DNA of 64,000 nt. It comes from Polytrichum commune (lineage: Eukaryota > Streptophyta > Polytrichopsida > Polytrichales > Polytrichaceae). The stretch's first letter is position 1; the number at the start of each line of letters is the position of its first letter. The notes beneath the pieces were generated by a model. That model was not told the DNA's origin. It worked only from the letters and a program-made list of their open reading frames with translations, and did not search any database. The stretch lies in the NCBI GenBank assembly GCA_950295325.1, contig OX485803.1, positions 42,177,554 through 42,241,553 of the forward strand. The letters run 5' to 3'. Below are positions 12,652 through 24,373 of the stretch, piece after piece. Made by a program: the position numbers and the translations under genes.

Positions 12652-13025
12652 TTTGGACTACAATGGTGAAGAAGTGCACCCGACAAGGACGTTAGGGGAA
12701 TGGAGCAATATGATTGGCTATGAAATGGATTCTTCACCGGCCAGGGTTTACTCTTCGCCCAAGACTACTCATGTGGAGAATTTTGAACATGGATGAAAAA
12801 ATAATATGGATGCCAACATGGTAACACTTTTTGTTAGGGATGAGGTCATGTTTCTTAGGCAACCTCACACCCTCAAACAAGAAACTTGGTCTCTAGATAA
12901 ATTCCAACTTTTGTTTTTTTTGTTTTTTTTTTCCCATATTGACCAACCATTGCCTCAAGTAGCTCTATCTTGGGTGAAAATTCTTGACCAACCAGTGCAC
13001 TTCTTCGTCGTAGTCTAAACAACCT
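12652..13025. mobile_element. MITE, copy B of the same family
   Basis: The left end contains GACTACAATGGTGAAGAAGT; the right end, reverse-complemented, contains GACTACGACGAAGAAGTGCA. It is flanked by TTT on both sides, a possible 3-bp target duplication. The interior matches copy A at 8,350-8,640 in the same order. Confidence 0.65.
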
Positions 13026-16000
13026 TTGGTGTGGCTATGAGAACGGATACTAAAAATACATGTGTTTGAACAAAGTTGGACTATGTGTTTGAAATATGAT
13101 AACTTGAGGTTCAGTAGCCAAGATACTTGGGGGGAACTTATGTGACCATTAAATGAGCATGAGAATTTTTACTTTCATCATGAGGTGTAAACTAATGAGG
13201 AAAGTGGCTACAACCTCGATTTGAATTTGCTAACCATCTTGTACTAATCACATGTTTCATATCCAAAGAGAAGTGGACTTGTCATAAATGGTAATTGGTT
13301 TAGATCCATCTACTTTATTCGCTTCTTCTACAATATCTACATTGAAACATTTAATATGATGAATATTGTGGGCCACACTATTAATGACACATCCACAGTA
13401 AAAACATGGGAGTTATAGTATGGGTGTGCATTATTTATTGTCCAAATCTACACTAAATATGTTAAATTTCATGGGTCGCACTATAAACGAGGAAACGGAA
13501 ACTAAAAAGACCAAGGACATTACTACACATGCTACACTATATTTCAACCCATATTGTACCAAAGCCACATTCACCAAAGCCACATGGGTAGGATGGGTAT
13601 GTGGAGTGGTTGATGCTAATACCAATTTCCTCAAGTATAGGTTTCAATTTTGGATGCATGATGAGTTGCGCTATAGTGCATTGAAGGGTAAGTCACACTA
13701 TAAAATATGGCCACAATATTTGCTTTGTATAATATAGTCCATATTTTCATGTGTTACTAGGCCTCCCCCCTTATGTATTGTTTTGCACGCCACAAGTTGG
13801 GGAGTGCATTATGTTCTCTAGTAGGGCATTATGAAGTATGGTAGTGCATTACAAACATTAATTTGTCGCAATTGTCAATTCTAGGGAAGATCCAATAATT
13901 GACAAGGCATGTAACATGGTCTTTGTCTCTACTTTGGTGTTGCATTTGAGGCAATGCAACACGTATGGGGAATGCGGGCACCTGTACCGTAGGTTGATAG
14001 CAGGTTGGGCATATTTTGCCCAATATTTAGTTAATTTAAATAAGATGCTTAGGCGGTCCATAAAAGCATCTATGAAAAATAGGTGAATATGTATATGCAT
14101 ATTTTTTCTTTTAGGCACATAGCATATCTTACATCCTTCGCATGGCAACATCTCGCCTTAGATTTGCTTACACACACACACTTCCTTAGTAGACTTCATA
14201 TGATATTGAGCTTTTTATTGACTTGAATTTGAGAGGTTAGGTGTAATGATCGGGGAGAACCGGCAATTAGTTACAAATGAACCGGTTGAATTTCAAAATT
14301 GCATGAAAATTACAGATTGTTTTAGAGGAATTCATAGAATACCCTGATTCAATAAAGGAAAACCGGTTGGACTTACAAACACTAGGATCTCAACCAATTA
14401 GATGCCCAAAAATCTCCCTGATCATTGGTTCGGTGTCTAGCACATGGACGTGAAGTTGACTTCATGTGAATGTGTAGTAGATGGGGATGGCATGTTGTGT
14501 TGTCAATTGCGAGGCTTGTTGAATTTTGGATTGAGTTGTTCCAATACACCAAATTTCCTAAAATTTAAGCAATTTGATGATTATTTTTTATTTCATTTAG
14601 ACCATCTAGCCCAATGATTTCCAAAAATTGCGCCTAATTATTTTGAATTATTTTCCACCCAACTAAATGTCAGCCTACGGTAATGCACTACCCCAAATGG
14701 ATCACCTATCGTGCCCATGCAATTAAATAGTGTGACAAAAGTTATAAATACCAAACTAATTCACATGGCCCATTACATGTTATATATGTGTTTGGTTATC
14801 TATTGAAACGTGATCGTTCAATGCACTACCTAGAGTAGAGGCGCCCATAACTGACCTCTTAAGGTTATGTGTCAAATCAAGAGAAGTATAAGGTGGTGCA
14901 AATTTTCCTCGTGTAGGAAGATAGAAATCAAGAGGACTACAATTTCTTTGAAATTTTTATTCCTTGAATAAAATTGCTATGAATTTTTGAAGCCAAAGTT
15001 GGCATGAACATATTACCAACGTGTAGAGTCTATCGTAACCACTCACTTTAACAACTCATTCCTCCTCACTTAGCACTCAAACTAGGGACATGTGTCATGG
15101 CATTGTTGGTTCTAGCCTGATCGAAATTCAATCCCAATCAAATCAAAATTATGGCACCCTATAGGTTCCCAATGGGGCCTCTACTCTAGTATACCCCTTT
15201 CATTAGCCAACAAATTGTTTGGATTTTTTTTTTAAATAAAACAAATAATAAATATGCTTGGTTGGTTGCCATGGCTCATGGCATGCCCATTGCATGGGCT
15301 CCACAATAATACAAACCTACTTACTCACCTTCACTATCTACGTTCTACTATTTAGTATAACAAAATAATTTATGGTAAGTATTGTGGGCCACACAACTGG
15401 GCTTATTTCCACACTAAAGACATTGGGGATAATATTGTGGGGACACAATGTTTGCCAGCCTACAATTTTTAGCATCATGTGTCCACGTTGTAGGTTGTAA
15501 TATTTTTATTGGATTGAAAAGAATGTGCATTTTAAAGGTTTCCAACATAAGAGTAGAAGGTGGATATATCGTAAATGTGTGGCACATGTTACTAGGTTGC
15601 ACACTATTTTCATGTGTGATGGTATATATTGCAGGTTGTTGTACTATGGGAGTACACATAGTAAGTCACACTGTACAAGTGCCCACACTATTTATCACAC
15701 TCAATGTACATATAATACATTTGATTTAGTGTGGCCTATATTAGGCTAAGTGGATGTTGTTGACGAAATGGTGTTTGTATGTCAAACACCTATATTATAG
15801 TGGTAAATGGCATGTATATGGCAAGGTTTGTTGCTACGGATGGAGACCAAATAAACATGTGTCGTTGTTGGGCTATATATATATGCCCAAGTTGTGGGCA
15901 TCATCCTAGGTAAGATTTACAAAATGCTAACCATATGAGACGATTCCCAGTCTGATCCAAGAATTAAAATTGTCGTGGAGTTAGAAGTGCCCACAATTGG

Positions 16001-17270
16001 CCCATATACCTTATCCATCATTTCGCAAGATATTGTATGTATTGGAATCACTAGGTGGCAACTGGAGAGGGTGTGACATGATACTTAGTACCACATGACA
16101 AATCACAAACACCACTTTGTATTCATATACCACACTAATTTTAATGCCAACCCAAACTAGATGTTTAGACTAGCTAGTATTTGCTATAATTTTGTTGGGT
16201 CTCCTATGGAAATGGGATTCCTTCAAGCACTACCTAGTATCCCTCTCTCAGCCCATAAGTGGATCCACGTCATGACAAAGCTAGGGCATCCATACATTGC
16301 AACCAATAGAGTTATTTGTAAAGTCCACCAAAGAGAGACGAAATCATGGGTTTGATCCTTCTTTGAGAAAACTTTCTATCAAGAGCGTGGGAGCTCATCA
16401 TATTTCGGAATATTTTATGAAAGTTGGGTACAGATTTTGGGACCTCCTCATTTCACCTCTCAAACTTTGAGAGAATTTTAAGATTTAAGAAGGGTATATG
16501 CATGCGACCCATTGTCCCAAATCCAAGATTTAGCCCACCCACCCTGGTAAGACAAACTAGAAAGATAGTTTTTAATAGCCCGACACCGCTCCTTGTGGAT
16601 GATAATTTAAGCAATAAGAAAACTTGGATGACGTTGTGTTAATTCTCATAAACTTGTGGTTTAAGACTAAACCCATGGTTTCATCTGCTTCACTTTACGA
16701 ATAACTCTAGTATAGGAAGGTTGTTTCCCGGTTCTTTGCAATATTACCTTTTCACCTTAGAGCGTTCCATAATAATGACTAGGTATGTTTCCCAAATACA
16801 AAACATAAGCATGCAAAAAACGTTGAAATAACCACGTCAAGTAAAAGACATTAAACCCCTTTGATTAACTCTTGCCATTTCATTATAAAATTTCTACGAG
16901 AATCCACAACCAATGACCCCAAATAGAACACGACCCCGTGTACTTAATGTTGTTTCCTAGAGGTGTTAGAATCATGTAGACATCACACGAGTGCTAGTAG
17001 AGAAGAAGTCTATGGGCGATGAAAGCAACTTCTGGCTTCTGGTGAGGCCACATTGCATGTGCTTTCTGGACCGTCGGATTTGACCGATGTAACCCTCCTC
17101 CCCTGATCTCCTCCGTTCCTGCCACCACTCATCCAGTGCTTGGAGGTGGTCCAAAAACCTAATCTTCCCATGACACGGAAATTTCTATGTTGCATTCACA
17201 TACGTAGTACCTTACCTACCAATTTCACCACAAAGTTGTTATCTTCTTAAAATTGTGCACAATCACTGCA
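13026..17270. other. Gene-poor intergenic DNA
   Basis: Open frames are all under 110 codons and resemble no family. Phrases such as TATTGTGGGCCACAC recur at about 13,365 and 15,383, suggesting old decayed repeats, but I could not delimit an element. No RNA gene was seen. Confidence 0.5.
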
Positions 17271-17276
17271 CAAAAT

Positions 17277-17581
17277 ATGATATGTAGTGTTTGATTATAT
17301 TTAGTGTTGTTACCACCCTACCATGCTCAACACTAATCTTCAATTCCTTGACAATTAGTATTAGACATAAATGTGGCGCTACCTTCCCTACTGCCACCTC
17401 CCTTATTATATCATGTTTTCCCATATCCTTACTAACACTAAATTCAAACATGTAACATCCACATATTACCAAAGTTGATATTTAGTGTGTGAGTTTACAT
17501 TTAATGTTACTTACTTTCATAGGGTTATTGATATTTAGTGTATGCGTTTGTATTTAGTGTATCAAACACTAAATATCATAT
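17277..17581. mobile_element. ATATTTAGTGT-ended MITE, family X, copy 1
   Basis: Ends are inverted: the left reads ATGATATGTAGTGTTTGAT and the right, reverse-complemented, ATGATATTTAGTGTTTGAT. The same element lies in opposite orientation at 48,355-48,640; shared interior blocks include CAATTCCTTGACAATTAGT and TAATATGTGGATGTTACAT (one strand). No coding capacity. Confidence 0.75.
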
Positions 17582-18030
17582 TTTTTGTAGTCAGCACATA
17601 CGAGAAGAAGGTGACGGTGGCATAACTTTCAATGTTGGCAAGCAAAACGTATACCGTAGAAACCCTTACCACTTTGGCTATTTATAGGCGACTAATTATA
17701 TAAAAAAAGTTTTTAAATTTGGCAATCCCAAATTTACAGGGAAAATATAATTTGTCCATTTTTTTAATATTAAAATTCCAATAATTTGTTTTCCCTAAAA
17801 TAGTTAAATTATTGTCAAAGTGGTAAAGGTGCTATAGTAGTACGTTATTGTCTTTACACTCGTCTATATCCTACTATTGATTTGTGTCATCTTCGTAGTT
17901 ACAATTGATCCTCCCTTTGAAGTTGTTGCCAGGACACATCGGAGGCTCAAGGGTTGGGCACATGACCCAACTTTGTTGCCTTGTAGTTGTTTGTAGCCAT
18001 TGGGGAGGCAGGGCAGTTGGGCTAGTGATT

Positions 18031-18398
18031 GTATAGCTGTAACGTGTATTACATATTTAATGTTTTATATTTATTTACAACCTCTCATTCAACTGGGACT
18101 CCTTTACTATAAAACTAGAGGCGCTACCCTGAGTGCTCTAGCAGTCCTAAAGGTAAAGGGAGTTAACTACTAGTTGATGATTGTGGTTCTACACGTAGTT
18201 CTCCCACATAAGTAGAGACCACTATTTAACTGCACTTAGAGATATCCTAAAGGCATGGGGGAGAGCTCGTTAATATATATTTAACTACCACTTAACTACC
18301 AGTTGGAGGTGGCCTCAACTGCCAGTGGTACTTGTATATAAGCTCTAAGGTTGGGTGGAACATGCCTCTTGAATCTCATAATATTTGAGAACCTTACA
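18031..18398 (+). mobile_element. Probable 5' LTR remnant of a retrotransposon
   Basis: The end is placed at 18,398 because the sequence closes in ...CCTTACA and is followed at once by a tRNA-iMet primer-binding site. A TATA-like GTATATAAGCTC is at about 18,334, some 60 bp before the end, as expected for U3-R-U5. The left boundary (TGTAACGTG near 18,038) is a guess; no partner LTR was found. Confidence 0.45.
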
Positions 18399-18399
18399 T

Positions 18400-18412
18400 T
18401 GGTATCAGAGCC
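18400..18412 (+). other. Primer-binding site (tRNA-iMet type), left arm
   Basis: TGGTATCAGAGCC is complementary to the 3' end of plant initiator methionine tRNA, the standard minus-strand primer of Copia/Gypsy elements. It is immediately downstream of the LTR-like end. Confidence 0.85.
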
Positions 18413-18740
18413 GGCGCTCTCGTACCTTGTTTTCATTTGGGTTTCTATTAACTTCCGTTGTGTAATTGTTATGCTGGTAATTTTCCTGGAGGGTGTTGCC
18501 GTCCTGGGGGGTTGCGTCTCGCCTCGTCTTGTCTTGTCTCCTTACGGCCTAGCAGAGGGAGGCAGCTTGCTGCCTGGGCAGTGAGCGTCGCACAGGAGAG
18601 CTACGTCGTCTCCTGTGGCTCTCATTTTAGGGGGTCATAAATAATTGGTTTTAGTGATCACTGCTAAAATCTGAAGATGTTTTAAGTCAGTGGGGTGGAG
18701 TTATAGTATTATGAAACCTGGGTAGATTTATGCACTAAAA

Positions 18741-19260
18741 AGGGTATAACTCCTAGACAGAAAATAGGATAGGCTCGAAATTTGGTGAGATGATTTGTGT
18801 TTAGTCTCTCTAGTCACATTTAAAATTTCAGGTCATTTCGAGAAAGTCATAGGAATCTATCCTATTCTGAAGTTCTTCTGAGAGCAGCATACGAAAAAGG
18901 GTACAACTCCTAGGCAGAAAATAGGATAGGCTCGAAATTTGGTGAGATGATTTGTGTTTAGTCTCTCTAGTCACATTTAAAATTTCAGGTCATTTCGAGA
19001 AAGTCATAGGAATCTATCCTATTCTGAAGTTCTTCTGAGAGCAGCATACGAAAAAGGGTACAACTCCTAGGCAGAAAATAGGATAGGCTCGAAATTTGGT
19101 GAGATGATTTGTGTTTAGTCTCTCTAGTCACATTTAAAATTTCAGGTCATTTCGAGAAAGTCATAGGAATCTATCCTATTCTGAAGTTCTTCTGAGAGCA
19201 GCATACGAAAAAGGGTACAACTCCTAGGCAGAAAATAGGATCGGGTCGAAATCTTGGGGC
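18741..19260 (+). repeat. 157-bp tandem array, 3 units plus a partial
   Basis: The phrase AGGGTA(T/C)AACTCCTAG starts at 18,741, 18,898, 19,055 and 19,212, an exact 157-bp period. Units 1 to 3 are nearly identical; the partial one diverges at GGATCGGGTCGAAATC. The inverted right arm has one unit with the same 157-bp spacing (GGAGTTATAC at 19,741 and 19,898). It lies in the untranslated leader between the primer-binding site and gag. Confidence 0.95.
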
Positions 19261-19467
19261 AAGATTTATGAGTAGGTTGTTTACTCGTGGTTAAAATCTG
19301 AAAATTGTGGCTCTCAGACACGAGGTTAATTTTTCTGTTGGGGAAAGCTACTGGGGGGTAGAATTGTTTTGTCTCTTGTTTAGGTTTTTATTGTACAGGA
19401 CCGCGTGAGCAGTCCCGCAAATTTTTGGCATTGTATTTTGTGTGTTTATGTTACGGCCATCAAGGAT

Positions 19468-19764
19468 ATGGACACTTCTGGACCGTCAAGGGAGGATAGT
19501 TCTCCCCAGGTTTTCCCGATTGGCACATCCTCTTCACCGAGTGATGCAAGTATCCGTAGTTTGGTGGTCCAAGCTATTCAGGATTACTGCAATGGGAAAT
19601 TGATTGATGACTTAAGTCAATTTCAGTGTATAGAGCAGCAAGGTGAAATAACCTTCTCGATTGTGAACACGCATTCCAATCGCTTGGAAGCATTGGAATG
19701 CCTGGCCCCAAAATTTCGACCCGATCCGATTTTCTACCTAGGAGTTATACCCTTTTTCGTATGA
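19468..19764 (+). pseudogene. Truncated gag-like fragment
   Basis: From ATG 19,468 a frame starting MDTSGPSREDSSP runs about 79 codons, then enters the inverted right arm at 19,705 and ends at 19,764. Position after the leader and the Ser/Pro-rich start suggest a retrotransposon gag N terminus. No nucleocapsid or polymerase domain follows; the superfamily cannot be assigned. Confidence 0.45.
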
Positions 19765-20231
19765 TGCTCTCATAAGAACTTCAGAATATGATAGCTTCCT
19801 CTGACTTTCTCGAAATGACCTAAAATTTTAACTGTGACTAGAGAGACTAAACACAAATCATCTCACCAAATTTCGAGCCTATCATATTTTCTGTCTAGGA
19901 GTTATACCTTTTTTCGTGCATAAATCTACCCAGGTTTCAGAATACTATAACTCCACCCCACTGACTTAAAACATCTTCGGATTTTAGCAGTGATCACTAA
20001 AACCAATTATTTATGACCCCCTAAAATGAGAGCCACAGGAGACGACGTAGCTCTCCTATGCGACGCTCACTGCCCAGGCTGCCTCCCTCTGCTAGGCCGG
20101 AAGGAGACGACACGAGACGAGGCGAGACGCGACCCCCCATGATCGCAACACCCTCCAGAAAAATTACCAACATAACAATTACACAGCGGAAGTTTATAGA
20201 AACCCAAATGAAAACAAGGTACAAGAGCATC

Positions 20232-20244
20232 GGCTCTGATACCA
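20232..20244 (-). other. Primer-binding site, inverted right arm
   Basis: GGCTCTGATACCA is the exact reverse complement of the left site. Beyond it the sequence does not match the left LTR, so the two leaders were joined to different upstream sequences. Confidence 0.8.
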
Positions 20245-20528
20245 ACCAACAAGAAATGACTACAACCAAAGTAAGCCACCGCACATGGTGTAGAATGATG
20301 TGAAAACACAATTTGTGTTTTATCCCAATGCAATAAACGCAGTGCATGTGTTTTAACTGATGATAGTAAATCACCAATATGTTTACTTGCACGTTGAGTT
20401 ATTATTATTTTTATACTTTCTATAGTTTCACTCCAAGTCTTTCATGGTGGACTATGCTTGGGAACTCGGTAATCTATATTCTAGACAATGCTTTTAAGCA
20501 ACTTGCTTCATGAAGGACATCTCAAAAC

Positions 20529-20938
20529 CACGGGGAGGTCACTTCATTGTCAAGTTGACACCACGTGCGGATAAAGTTTGCTACCCCTATATTACATGCC
20601 ATATATATATTTTAAATTTATGATATTTTTTCTACATATACATAACCATTGATAGTATCTTTTGTATATTTTTTTGAAAATTTTAGTCATCTTAATTTTT
20701 TTTAGTAATTTTTTTAGTTCAATTTTGTGTCATTCTAGTTAGAAACGGTATGTTTTATGAAAAAAATAAATCACCAAATTTAGTTACCACTTTTGACTAT
20801 GTCATAGGTACTGTGTATATCTACTCATGAAAAAAAATTGATAAAATTTTGACCCATTTTGGTGGTGCAACTTACCAAAAGAAGATTTTTTTTGGTCGCA
20901 CGTGGTGTTCAACTTGACAATGGAGTGACCTACCCGTG
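20529..20938. mobile_element. 410-bp TIR element with 8-bp target duplication, copy 2
   Basis: Same length and same orientation as 9,518-9,927, differing mainly by substitutions. The flanks are CTCAAAAC (20521-20528) and CTTAAAAC (20939-20946), an 8-bp duplication with one mismatch. No coding capacity. Confidence 0.88.
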
Positions 20939-20946
20939 CTTAAAAC

Positions 20947-22850
20947 TCAATATCCAATAATATTAGAAATTAGTTAGAGAGATAGACTAGAGTTATGAGA
21001 CTCACATGCAATGGTACTCATTGAACTTGGCATAATTATGATTGGGCACTGTGGTCCTAGTAATTGGGTGAGGAGGAGGAAAGGTACACAAACATTAGTG
21101 CACGTTTTAGTGTCGCAAATAATATGAATGTTGTGTTTTGTGGGATCTTGATTATGTGGTGTTAGTTGCAAGTGTTATTTCCTATTTTCACAGTTATTGT
21201 GTTTTAAACTAACATACAAATTGTTTGATGACGACAACAACCCAATGATTCCGGCATCTAGCAAGGGCACATCATGTATAGACCATCCATTGTCAAGAGC
21301 CATCAATGCAAAATGCAATCAATGGTGATTGTGTATTGGCAAGATATTAAAGCTAGACAAAATCCTCATAATTGAATGCTCAATGATATTTATTGTTATA
21401 AAGAGTGGACCTCAACAAATGGGTATTAATTGGGGGACATAAGTTTTTGAGCCCTACTAACTTGTGACATCAACCAAATACAAACGTAGCTATCGATGTG
21501 ATTGATATGTTTACATAACTTAACATTGCTCATGGTGTTACATATGTTCATGGTCCAAAAACATAAAGTTCTGAGATTTAGGCTGATACATGCAAGATTT
21601 AGGCTGACATATAGAAGGGCATCACATGATATTGTTAGAGAACATTGTTGCCGGATACGTGGTCACACTAAACAACCCAAACCCACTAAGAAATGTTTAG
21701 AATGCATGTTCACCTTGTGTATACTTAATATTATTGATTAACAATTGATATTGACATGTGAATGCATATTGGCACAATATCAATGGATGTTGGTAGATTA
21801 ACATTAACAATTATGGAAACTACATATTTTGGCATTTGATCAACAATTTGAGTGCAACTTTTGATTTAGGTTGGAGTTCAAAATCTCTCCCTTTCTCTCG
21901 TCACCCTCATCCATAGAAATGAATGCATTATGTGTTTTCATAGTGCAGTGTCATAGAAATTATGCACCCCACAATTATGGGGTATACCAACTCTATTGAG
22001 CACAAAGGAGAAAATGTGCCGGGACACAAAGGAATATAACTTTGGAGCTTATCAAGGCTTTTTTGGAGCTTCATAGTTTGCCCAACATGGTCCTCACCTT
22101 TTGTTAACTCTTTTGAAGTTCTTGTAGGGGTTCACTAGCGGTTTGTTGTTGAGAATGCATTCATTCATTATGAGGGCATCCAACAAAATATGTCATAGTT
22201 ATCACACTAAATTTACATGGAGGGACCATGACAAGATCATACTTACAAGATCTTCCAACGAGTCCATAAAGTATAGGCCTCTAGTGATTTGAAAACATAA
22301 TTGATAGATGTAAAGTGCAAGATTTATTTTACTATGTATGGATGAACACAAAACAAAGAAACAATACTAACCGCTTGTGTTGATGTGAATTAGGAATGTT
22401 TCACCTTAATCATAGCTGCAAACTCTTATGTGAACCTTATATGGGTATCGAAGTGGGGCTATGAGACGAGTACTAATGCCTCATGTCAGAGGTGGGATGA
22501 AGCCATATTGCATGGGATTGAGTGATTGGGACTCTAATCTCCGTGTACTTGATGACCACCTCCTGTTCTAGTGTTACAAAGACCAACATGTTTATGAATC
22601 AATATCCCATTTTGTTACATGCAACTATCCACTTACAAGTGACACACTCCTTCCTTCTGGTTCATATGGTTAAATGAACAATTGAAAAATAGTATTATTA
22701 TCATTAGAATTACCTCCCCCAACATGTAAGGCACCCATTATATAAACCCCCATCCTCCATCGGGTAGCCGCACAAGCTTTCGCATTCGAGAGTTATTTAG
22801 TGGGAGCACTAGCGGATCCTTGTAGGTTCAGTAAATTGGCTTCACTTTCC
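20947..22850. other. Gene-poor intergenic DNA
   Basis: No credible open frame, RNA gene or delimited repeat. The AT-rich background resembles 13-17 kb. Confidence 0.5.
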
Positions 22851-22857
22851 TAGAAGT

Positions 22858-22980
22858 TTACCTAGTCTCTTCCAATTTGACTTTGGTGGACACTTAATGT
22901 TGGAAAGTATATAAAACCTAATGGGCTCCTCATTAAGCTTAATTAAGTTTCCACATGTGCTTCGTCCCCAAGTCTTCCAA
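22858..22980 (+). repeat. Diverged copy of the FURRY-like 5' flank
   Basis: Matches 23,955-24,118 in order: ACCTAGTCTCTTCC, ATTTGACTTT, GGTGGACAC, TAAAACCTA, GGCTCCTCATTA, TCCCCAAG. The copies are about 1.1 kb apart with indels. The downstream copy lies just upstream of the FURRY-like start codon, so this is a partial promoter/leader duplication or a shared repeat. Confidence 0.6.
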
Positions 22981-23248
22981 GATATTTATCTCCGACTACA
23001 AATAGGGGCACCAAGGAGGTAACTTCAAGCTTATCAACTTGCTTCCTCCACTCCCAAACTCATTTACCATTCTCTTCATTTTGAGATTTCAAATTTGAGA
23101 ATCACATGTTCACATGTTATACACCAACTACATACACTAAAATATGTTGAATTGGGTGACATTATTATAGAGGGGAGTAGTCTCATTATAAGTCCCACAC
23201 GTTCACTCTATATGAACCTTATAAATTGTGGGTCTTGTGATCAAAACA

Positions 23249-23624
23249 ACACTAAATATGGTATTTAGTGTCATCAATTCTAATTGTCTTACTCAATATA
23301 CTAATTGTAAACCATGGTGTAGTGTCACCAACAGTATATGTTAACCCTAAATTATTTGTCATTCCTTGTAATTTGTTTGGGGATATAGATTTATAATGTT
23401 GCAATTACTATCACTTTCCAAATGATTTTTCATCCAAATTTCAATCATCCATGACAATAATTCATCACAAGTTGCTAACAATAGAAGGTATGGTTTTGGA
23501 CAATGGATGAACTCATCCATCATGCATGACAATATTTGTAAACTTATTGATAAGAAGTGTCATCCGACAAGGTACCATAGTGACATTAAATACCATATGA
23601 CACTAAATATCATATTTAGTGTAA
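23249..23624. mobile_element. ATATTTAGTGT-ended MITE, family Y, copy 1
   Basis: Both ends carry near-palindromes of the type ACTAAATAT-N-ATATTTAGTG. The interior matches, in inverse orientation, 48,907-49,262 (AATTCTAATTGTCTTRCTCA, ATTTCAATCATCCATGACAA). About 375 bp, no coding capacity. Confidence 0.75.
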
Positions 23625-23954
23625 TATCTTATAATACACAAGGCTTTGCATAGAATTAGTTGAAGTAAAGTTTTATTTGGTCAGAAATTGTGATTGTGAG
23701 ATATTGGTAGTTGATTTTCTTATAGAATAGTTGAAAGTTAGATCACAATAAACCCATGCTATTATAATCTGGGAGAGCTTTTTCGGCCCCACCAACAATA
23801 CAATAATGGTTGGACTTGATGCACGGGTCCAACTCCGGAGCTAAACCCAACACTGTCCAGTTGCAAGGCCTTGTATTGATAACATGTGAACATGTTCTTA
23901 ATGCATAGGGAACATTAAGGTCCATTAGTGGGTAGATATATTGTAAATTGGGGT

Positions 23955-24373
23955 TACCTAGGTACCTAATCTCTTCCATTCTCTTTGGATTTGACTTTGA
24001 AATTTGGTGGACACATCAGGTAGTGGAGACACTAGTGGACACTATGTTTGGAACGGGCTTAAAACCTAGTGGCTCCTCATTACGCCTAAGCTCTCGACGG
24101 TGTTCTTCCCCAAGCCTTCGGTGCAACGAAATTCGTGCTCCTTCGCCATCGCCATTCAAGCTCAACGAAGAAGAAGAAAAGCAGGGGCAAAGGCTCCCAG
24201 ACAAAGTTCCACATCGGACAGAGCGCGAGAGAGAAAGAGAACTTGTAAGCTTTTGGCAGGAGCATTTTGCGGCAGCAATTGGGGCGATGGTGGTGCCGCA
24301 AGGTCCCTTCCTCCTCCTCTTCTCCTCTTTAACAATTAACTGAGGGAGAGGGAGGAAGAAAGTTTTGGCCAAA
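23955..24373 (+). promoter_or_regulatory. Promoter / 5' leader of the FURRY-like gene
   Basis: Sits directly upstream of ATG 24,374, becomes GC-rich and GA-rich from about 24,100, and contains the downstream copy of the 22.9-kb duplication. An open frame from 23,948 to 24,343 ends before the start codon and resembles no protein; if transcribed it would be an upstream ORF. Confidence 0.4.

Larger units (their letters stand above)
18399..20245. mobile_element. Palindromic retrotransposon leader: two inverted arms around a gag fragment
   Basis: Left arm 18,399-19,260 and right arm 19,705-20,245 are inverted copies of high identity by eye, starting at a TGGTATCAGAGCC primer-binding site at each outer end. 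The left arm is 862 bp; without two additional 157-bp units it is 548 bp, against 541 bp for the right arm. The 444-bp spacer holds the start of a gag-like frame. Homology stops just outside each primer-binding site, and the LTR-side flanks differ. Likely origin: template switching or nested insertion of related retroelements in opposite orientation. Confidence 0.85.

Noticed and set aside
13420-13737. 105-codon plus-strand frame in gene-poor DNA
   Set aside because: No family resemblance; length is within chance for AT-rich DNA scanned in six frames.
18741-19260. CRISPR-like array reading of the 157-bp repeats
   Set aside because: Units are contiguous with no spacers, and the locus is a plant retroelement leader.
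20021-20392. 123-codon minus-strand frame in the retroelement right arm
   Set aside because: It lies in the untranslated leader across the primer-binding site, and the left arm does not preserve the same frame.
23743-23979. 78-codon minus-strand frame upstream of the FURRY-like gene
   Set aside because: Some protein-like look, but no recognisable family, no context, and it overlaps the promoter duplication area.
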